The notes beneath the pieces were generated by a model. That model made no database searches and was not told the DNA's origin. It saw nothing but the letters and a program-made list of their open reading frames with translations. Position numbers and translations under genes: made by a program. A DNA stretch of 10,303 bases, taken from CAZCBD01 sp964496755. GTDB taxonomy: Bacteria > Bacteroidota > Ignavibacteria > Ignavibacteriales > Melioribacteraceae. Every line of letters starts with the position of its first letter. Positions within the stretch are counted from its first letter, which is position 1. Below are positions 6,448 to 10,303 of the stretch, piece by piece. The stretch is from positions 1-10,303 of the forward strand of contig CAZCBD010000097.1 in the NCBI GenBank assembly GCA_964496755.1, read 5' to 3'.

Positions 6448-7473
6448 TTATTTAATATTTACCACCTTCATTTCAGGAGTAAAAAATAATGGTGTCCATT
6501 CCGCACTTTCATTTGTTGTATGATCATACCAAGCAGCATCTCTCATTCTTTCGCCATTATTATATCCTTGCTTTACAATTCCTTCACCGATTGCCGGATT
6601 AAACAAACCATGCCCGGGTTTCCCAACCGGATCAAAATCTTCATAAAACCATGTGTTTTTCACATTGAAAACAAACTCTATTGAAATCCTTGAAGATGAC
6701 TCTATTGTTAAATCTATTTCACTCATACCAATCATAATATCTTGTGAAGTGCCTTGAGTATACAACGGAGCATTCCACATTGCAGAATTACCATATAATC
6801 CTCTGCTATGCCCTGTTTCAGGATCTATTCCGCCGGCACCGTTGCAAACATTACTTCGCATACTTAATAAGTTCCCTGCATCCCATTTCTCACCACCTTT
6901 TACCCATCCTAACTCATTACCTTGTTCGTCAACAAAACAAATATCCCCTTGATGGTGTCCTAAATTTCCTTCGGATGGAAAATCATCATCGCTTAGATAA
7001 ATTCGTATTCTTTGTTCTTTAGAAGGAATGTTTATTGGCATTTTTATTTCATAATAATAAACTTCGCCTTTTGCAAATTTGTAATGCCCGTCTTCAATCG
7101 TGATATTATTTAACACAACAGGATTTGTAAGATCCAACACTTCCGAATTCTTAAGCATTCCAACGTCGGGAATAAGATAAACTTTTGAGTTATCATCCTT
7201 TTCAAGGTATAAGCTTTTAAAGGCTACCTTGAAAACCGACGGGGTAATGTATCTAACAACACCACCATCGCCATCTAAATCCGAGCCTTCAGGTTGACCG
7301 GGCACGTCTAAAGATTTTAAAAATGCCTTTTTACCTAATTCGGCTTTTTGGAAGTCAGCTTTCATCACAACTTCGGTAACTTTAGTTTGTTGCTCCGGAT
7401 CGGTTGAGTTTTCTTTGCACGAAAATGCAAAAAGAATTAAAAAGCTAAATAAGATTAAATAAACTTTTTTCAT
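6448..7473 (-). CDS. Surface or periplasmic lipoprotein of unknown function
   Basis: A 341-residue protein with a lipoprotein signal peptide: basic MKK, a hydrophobic core, and a lipobox ending at C19 (FAFSC), then the polar linker KENSTDPEQQ. The mature part is probably all beta. It has an Asp-rich loop DLDGDG (65-70) that could bind calcium, the block ITPSVFKVAFKSLYLE (76-91), a charged segment RIRIYLSDDDF (156-166), and two cysteines (C179, C210) that could form a disulphide. The C-terminal block AEWTPLFFTPEMKVV (324-338) is rich in aromatics. I do not recognise a named domain. The pattern resembles outer-membrane-associated lipoproteins of the Bacteroidetes group. GAGAG lies shortly upstream of the ATG. 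The gene is monocistronic: it is divergent from the ZIP transporter gene and ends at its own terminator. Confidence 0.85.
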   Translation of the reverse strand: MKKVYLILFSFLILFAFSCKENSTDPEQQTKVTEVVMKADFQKAELGKKAFLKSLDVPGQPEGSDLDGDGGVVRYITPSVFKVAFKSLYLEKDDNSKVYLIPDVGMLKNSEVLDLTNPVVLNNITIEDGHYKFAKGEVYYYEIKMPINIPSKEQRIRIYLSDDDFPSEGNLGHHQGDICFVDEQGNELGWVKGGEKWDAGNLLSMRSNVCNGAGGIDPETGHSRGLYGNSAMWNAPLYTQGTSQDIMIGMSEIDLTIESSSRISIEFVFNVKNTWFYEDFDPVGKPGHGLFNPAIGEGIVKQGYNNGERMRDAAWYDHTTNESAEWTPLFFTPEMKVVNIK

Positions 7474-7538
7474 AACACTCTCTTTATATTATTTGTTAAT
7501 TCTAGAAATTTAATGAAAAAAAAATAAATTAAAAGTTT

Positions 7539-7566
7539 TTGACTTTATTAATTTTTTATATATTGT
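7539..7566 (+). promoter_or_regulatory. Putative promoter of the ZIP transporter gene
   Basis: TTGACT (7539-7544) and TATTGT (7561-7566) are separated by 16 bases, about 40 bases before the ATG. This is a fair sigma-70-type match. The overlapping TATATTGT (7559-7566) also resembles the Bacteroidetes -7 element TAnnTTTG with one mismatch. Just downstream, TAGATTAAGTCTA (7571-7583) is a 13-base imperfect palindrome (5 of 6 pairs) placed where a metal-responsive repressor could act, but it is short. Confidence 0.4.
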
Positions 7567-7604
7567 TATTTAGATTAAGTCTATGCTGCAAAGTGGAGAA
7601 ATAA

Positions 7605-8417
7605 ATGATTGAATGGATAAGTAATTTTACACCCGTAGTACAAGCATTAATAGCAACAGGATTTACTTGGTTCGTAACCGCTTTGGGGGCCAGCGTCGTT
7701 TTCTTTTTTAAATCTATAAATAGAAAAGTATTGGATTCTATGCTTGGTTTTGCGGCAGGAGTTATGATTGCCGCCAGTTTTTGGTCTTTGCTGGCTCCAG
7801 CAATTGAAATGTCGGAACAATTGGGCTATACTCCTTGGGTGCCGGCAGTCGTAGGCTTTTTGGGCGGCGGAGTTTTTTTAAGAATAGTAGATAAGGTAAT
7901 CCCCCATCTTCATTTGGGATTACCGGTCTCGGAAGCCGAGGGAATAAAAACAACTTGGAAACGAAGTGTGCTTTTGGTGTTGTCAATTACTCTCCACAAT
8001 ATTCCGGAAGGTTTAGCAGTAGGTGTTGCCTTTGGAGCTGTTGCCGCAGGTATTCCGGCAGCTTCATTAGCCGGAGCGGTAGCATTAGCTATTGGTATTG
8101 GAATTCAGAACTTCCCCGAAGGTGCAGCTGTTTCAATTCCACTGCGAAGAGAGGGATTATCCAGATTTAAAAGTTTTTGGTACGGACAATTAAGCGGTAT
8201 AGTTGAACCTATTGCCGGATTAATTGGAGCCTATGCTGTTGTAACCATGCGACCAATATTGCCTTATGCTCTTTCATTTGCAGCCGGAGCTATGATCTTT
8301 GTTGTAGTTGAAGAATTAATTCCGGAAGCACAGCAGAATAAAAATACCGATATTGCTACAATGGGAGCCATGCTTGGTTTTGCTGTAATGATGGTCTTGG
8401 ATGTTGCTTTAGGTTAA
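7605..8417 (+). CDS. ZIP-family metal transporter, GufA-like
   Basis: A 270-residue inner-membrane protein, the usual size for a bacterial ZIP with about eight membrane helices. The metal path is marked by the two family signatures: LHNIPEGLAVG (130-140), with H131, N132 and E135, and IQNFPEGAAVSIPLRREG (167-184), with Q168, N169 and E172. GQLSGIVEPIAG (194-205) supplies E201, and VVVEELIPEA (233-242) follows in a later helix. The HNIPEG/QNFPEG pair places it in the GufA branch, which includes the structurally studied Bordetella ZIP. It likely moves zinc, perhaps with iron, manganese or cadmium; substrate and direction cannot be read from sequence. The cytoplasmic loop is short, with only HLHLG (101-105) in place of a His-rich stretch. 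GGAG at 7595-7598, six bases before the ATG, is a good ribosome binding site. No clear terminator lies in the 27-base gap to the convergent kinase gene. Confidence 0.94.
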   Translation: MIEWISNFTPVVQALIATGFTWFVTALGASVVFFFKSINRKVLDSMLGFAAGVMIAASFWSLLAPAIEMSEQLGYTPWVPAVVGFLGGGVFLRIVDKVIPHLHLGLPVSEAEGIKTTWKRSVLLVLSITLHNIPEGLAVGVAFGAVAAGIPAASLAGAVALAIGIGIQNFPEGAAVSIPLRREGLSRFKSFWYGQLSGIVEPIAGLIGAYAVVTMRPILPYALSFAAGAMIFVVVEELIPEAQQNKNTDIATMGAMLGFAVMMVLDVALG

Positions 8418-8444
8418 ATAATTTAAGGTTAAAGTTTTATTTTT

Positions 8445-9296
8445 TCAACAATACTTTTTAATTATTTCAATTGCTTGCGATAAATAGCTTGTCCCAAAAA
8501 GATTCATATGATTTAAAACATGATATAATTTATACAGTGGAATTCTTTCTTGCCAACCGGTGATTAAAGGATATTCGATATTATAAGCCTCATAAAACAC
8601 TCTGTCGAATCCTCCGAATAAAAATGTCATTCCCAACTCCGCTTCCCTGTGCCCGTAATAAACCGCCGGATCTATTAATACCGGCTTTCCATTGACCGAT
8701 ACCATAAAATTACCATTCCATAAATCGCCATGAATTAATGAGGGCTTTTCTTCGGTTCCCTCAATTATTTTAGGATAAATTTTTTCAAACTCAAGAAAAC
8801 ACTTTCTTAATTTATCGTTCACCAAATTTTTTGATTCCGCTAATCTGAATTGGAACAATAATCTTTCCGTCCAATAAAACTCCGACCAATTTTTTGTTCT
8901 ATTAATATTAATTTGTGGAGTTGCCCCAATAAAATTATTTTCATAAAATCCAAAATATTCGGTATAATATTTATGTAATTTTGCCAATTGAATCCCGAAC
9001 AATTCTGAAAAATTGTTTTGCCTTTTCCCAATTTCAATATATTCCAAAATCAAGATTTCATCATTTAAGGCAATAACATCAGGAACTTTAATTGCATTTG
9101 CTTTCCTAAGTTCCTTTAACCCGTTGGCCTCATTTCGTATTATAAATTTATTTGTATCGGAATAAGATTTAACAAAAAGAATCCTTCCGGAAACGGTTTC
9201 AATTTTCCGTGCATTTCCGATGCATCCGCCACCCAACATTAAAACATTTTTAATTTTTTCACCAAGCAATTTTTCGATATGCTTTTCAGAGGACAT
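8445..9296 (-). CDS. Fructosamine-3-kinase family protein (probable ribulosamine/erythrulosamine 3-kinase)
   Basis: A 283-residue cytoplasmic kinase of normal family length. It has the glycine-rich loop LGGGCIGNAR (21-30), the ATP lysine K43 in FVKSY, the partner glutamate E56 in RNEANGL, the catalytic loop LIHGDLWNGN (187-196) with D191, and the metal-binding D209 in VLIDPAVYYGHREAELG. The C-terminal GWQERIPLYKLYHVLNHMNLFG is typical. Family enzymes phosphorylate the third carbon of ketoamine adducts on lysines; the product is unstable and frees the amine. Characterised bacterial members mostly act on ribulosamines and erythrulosamines, not fructosamines. C25 in the P-loop matches the redox-switch cysteine described in plant and human relatives. 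The LMW-PTP gene ends 5 bases upstream, so the two form an operon. The kinase reads toward, but does not overlap, the ZIP gene. Confidence 0.94.
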   Translation of the reverse strand: MSSEKHIEKLLGEKIKNVLMLGGGCIGNARKIETVSGRILFVKSYSDTNKFIIRNEANGLKELRKANAIKVPDVIALNDEILILEYIEIGKRQNNFSELFGIQLAKLHKYYTEYFGFYENNFIGATPQININRTKNWSEFYWTERLLFQFRLAESKNLVNDKLRKCFLEFEKIYPKIIEGTEEKPSLIHGDLWNGNFMVSVNGKPVLIDPAVYYGHREAELGMTFLFGGFDRVFYEAYNIEYPLITGWQERIPLYKLYHVLNHMNLFGTSYLSQAIEIIKKYC

Positions 9297-9301
9297 AAAA
9301 T

Positions 9302-9781
9302 TTATAATTGATTTTTAATAATAGCAATTAATCCTTCGCAAGAATTCTGCAAAATGTCCAAAACATTTTCGAATCCCTCTTCACCGCCATAATACGGATC
9401 CGGTACTTCCTGAATTGACAAGCTACCATATTCGCACATTAAGGAAACTTTATTCCAATATTTATTTTCTTTATCTAAAGATAAAATATCTTTGTAATTC
9501 TGCTTGTCCATTGCAATAATATAATCAAATCTTTCAAAATCTTCGGGTAAAAATTTTCGTGAGATACTTGTGATATTTATATTTCGTTTTTTAGCGGTTT
9601 TTCTCATTCTTAAATCGGCTTGTTCGCCTGCATGATAACCTATTGTACCGGCAGAATCGCATTTAATTTCGCCTATTAAATTATTTTTAACTATCAATTT
9701 ATTCATAACCGCTTCGGCCGCGGGTGAGCGGCAAATATTCCCCAAACAAACAAATAAAACGTTAACCAATTCTTTCCTCAT
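9302..9781 (-). CDS. Low-molecular-weight phosphotyrosine phosphatase
   Basis: A 159-residue protein, the standard size for this family. The N-terminal P-loop is VLFVCLGNICRSP (8-20), with nucleophile C12 and phosphate-binding R18. SAGT (43-46) follows, and the general acid D128 lies in EVPDPYYGG (125-133). All catalytic residues are present. LMW-PTPs remove phosphate from tyrosine. Those encoded beside fructosamine-3-kinase homologues, as in Thermus thermophilus, also dephosphorylate ribulosamine 5-phosphate and erythrulosamine 4-phosphate, which prepares the adduct for the kinase. The downstream kinase gene begins 5 bases after the stop, so that role is likely here. The alternative is a partner of a tyrosine kinase for polysaccharide export, but no such gene is visible. 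The start ATG has no Shine-Dalgarno sequence and lies 12 bases after a promoter-like element. Confidence 0.95.
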   Translation of the reverse strand: MRKELVNVLFVCLGNICRSPAAEAVMNKLIVKNNLIGEIKCDSAGTIGYHAGEQADLRMRKTAKKRNINITSISRKFLPEDFERFDYIIAMDKQNYKDILSLDKENKYWNKVSLMCEYGSLSIQEVPDPYYGGEEGFENVLDILQNSCEGLIAIIKNQL

Positions 9782-9792
9782 AATTTTAAGGG

Positions 9793-9811
9793 TACAAATG
9801 TAAAATTTGTA
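9793..9811. promoter_or_regulatory. Perfect inverted repeat, candidate operator
   Basis: TACAAAT (9793-9799), spacer GTAAA, ATTTGTA (9805-9811): a perfect 7+7 inverted repeat in the gap upstream of the phosphatase-kinase pair. It covers the predicted -7 promoter element, the position expected for a repressor site. There is no T-tract next to it, so it is not a typical terminator for the upstream HAD gene. Confidence 0.4.
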
Positions 9812-9826
9812 TGTTCAAATTTCAAA
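9795..9826 (-). promoter_or_regulatory. Bacteroidetes-type promoter for the deglycation operon
   Basis: On the minus strand TTTG (9823-9826), 20 bases, then TACATTTG (9795-9802) fit the known Bacteroidetes consensus TTTG-N19/20-TAnnTTTG. The TACATTTG element ends 13 bases before the ATG at 9781, so the mRNA would have a very short leader. That agrees with the missing Shine-Dalgarno sequence. Confidence 0.45.
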
Positions 9827-9838
9827 TATTATGTGATT

Positions 9839-10300
9839 TTAATAGAGAATATTCGGGATTCGAAAAACTTTTCCCTTTTTTGGACCAACAAAATCAAAAT
9901 ACTGATCGCCAACGGTTGCAATTATATTGTAACCATCTTTTGCAAGTTGTTCACGTATTTTAATCTTGGACTTCAATAATGAACAAAAATTAAATTTTGC
10001 ATCACTGCAAAGTAGCTTTTCGTAATTCACTATTCCGATTTTTTCCAGATTTTTTTTTGTAGCCTCACACTGATTTAAACTTCTTCCGGTTAGGAAAATT
10101 ACTTTAATGTTTTTTTCAATCGATAATTTGTACATTTTTTTAACAAATTTTATTTCTTCCCCCTCTGCTTTCAACACATATTTTTTCCAGCTTTCCAAAT
10201 CATACCCAAACTCAACACTTTTTATTTGTAAGTAATTGGAAATAATTGTTTCATCAATGTCAAAAATAATTGTATCATTATTATGTATTCTTTTTTTCAT
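9839..10300 (-). CDS. HAD-superfamily acid phosphatase (class IIIB-like), possibly N-terminally incomplete
   Basis: A 153-residue readable part of a phosphatase. HAD motif I is IIFDIDETIISNY (11-23), with nucleophile D14 and acid/base D16. Motif II is VIFLTGRS (67-74) with T71. A lysine around K112-K114 serves as motif III. Motif IV is ATVGDQYFDFVG (128-139), with D132 and D136. The FDIDET-SN start and the ending VFRIPNILY resemble the acid phosphatase/vegetative storage protein branch. Members of that branch usually have 60 or more residues, often a signal peptide, before motif I. Here the first ATG (10298-10300) leaves only ten residues, and the window ends 3 bases upstream with the frame still open. 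It may therefore be a short cytoplasmic form or be cut by the edge. It reads toward the phosphatase-kinase pair, 57 bases away. The substrate is unknown. Confidence 0.8.
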   Translation of the reverse strand: MKKRIHNNDTIIFDIDETIISNYLQIKSVEFGYDLESWKKYVLKAEGEEIKFVKKMYKLSIEKNIKVIFLTGRSLNQCEATKKNLEKIGIVNYEKLLCSDAKFNFCSLLKSKIKIREQLAKDGYNIIATVGDQYFDFVGPKKGKVFRIPNILY

Positions 10301-10303
10301 CAG

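Noticed and set aside
6744..7022. Rightward ORF of 92 codons inside the lipoprotein gene
   Set aside because: It is antisense to a clear lipoprotein gene and has no motif or ribosome binding site of its own.
7499..7513. Palindrome TTCTAGAA in the lipoprotein-ZIP intergenic region as an operator
   Set aside because: Only the inner 8 bases are perfect and the flanks do not pair well, so chance is a good explanation.
7762..8170. Two ORFs (7762-7986 leftward, 7955-8170 rightward) inside the ZIP gene
   Set aside because: Both overlap the conserved metal-transport helices in other frames, and their translations have no family features.
8411..8433. Direct repeat AGGTTAAA at 8411-8418 and 8426-8433 at the end of the ZIP gene
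   Set aside because: Eight bases of AT-rich sequence that also include the stop codon; similar strings occur elsewhere by chance (4031-4038).
8445..10300. Toxin-antitoxin or phage-defence cassette built from the kinase-like and phosphatase genes
   Set aside because: The kinase has all signatures of the fructosamine-3-kinase family (HGDLWNGN, LIDPAVYYGHREAE), not HipA-like or defence kinases, and the phosphatase is a standard LMW-PTP.

Overview
The window is AT-rich (by eye about one third G+C) and densely coded, with ordinary bacterial genes in both orientations. There is no mobile element, CRISPR array, rRNA or tRNA. Several features suggest a member of the Bacteroidota/Chlorobiota (FCB) group, perhaps an Ignavibacteria-like lineage: low G+C, a short lipoprotein leader ending in FSC followed by a polar linker, a promoter resembling the Bacteroidetes TTTG-N20-TAnnTTTG type, and patchy use of Shine-Dalgarno sequences. 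This placement is inferred from style and gene content, not from a marker gene.

Left part (1-4000). A TetR-type repressor gene lies 6 bases upstream of a PLP-dependent serine/threonine dehydratase of the serine racemase type, and the two look like one operon. Converging on it is a membrane-anchored protein of unknown function with striking Trp/His motifs. Its neighbour on the other strand is trmB, the tRNA m7G46 methyltransferase gene. The trmB 3' end overlaps the 3' end of a leftward gene for a family 2 glycosyltransferase with a C-terminal TPR region, which probably starts at TTG.

Middle (4000-7500). A small membrane methyltransferase of the isoprenylcysteine methyltransferase (ICMT) type is 3 bases upstream of a secreted N-acetylmuramoyl-L-alanine amidase with all catalytic residues. 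A structured 287-base intergenic region follows. It holds two strong hairpins whose T-tracts both face left. The inner one ends the leftward lipoprotein gene. The outer one may end a separate small leftward RNA of about 120 nt.

Right part (7500-10303). A ZIP-family (GufA-like) metal transporter gene is divergent from the lipoprotein gene and has a good promoter and ribosome binding site. Then come three leftward genes: a HAD acid phosphatase (its N-terminus may run past the window edge), a low-molecular-weight phosphotyrosine phosphatase (LMW-PTP), and a fructosamine-3-kinase family enzyme. The last two are 5 bases apart. In other bacteria this pair forms a sugar-adduct repair (deglycation) module for ribulosamines and erythrulosamines. 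The gap upstream of the pair contains a promoter-like sequence overlapped by a perfect 19-base inverted repeat, a good candidate operator. The deglycation operon with its possible switch and the candidate small RNA are the most interesting items. I see no sign of a wholly new multi-gene system.
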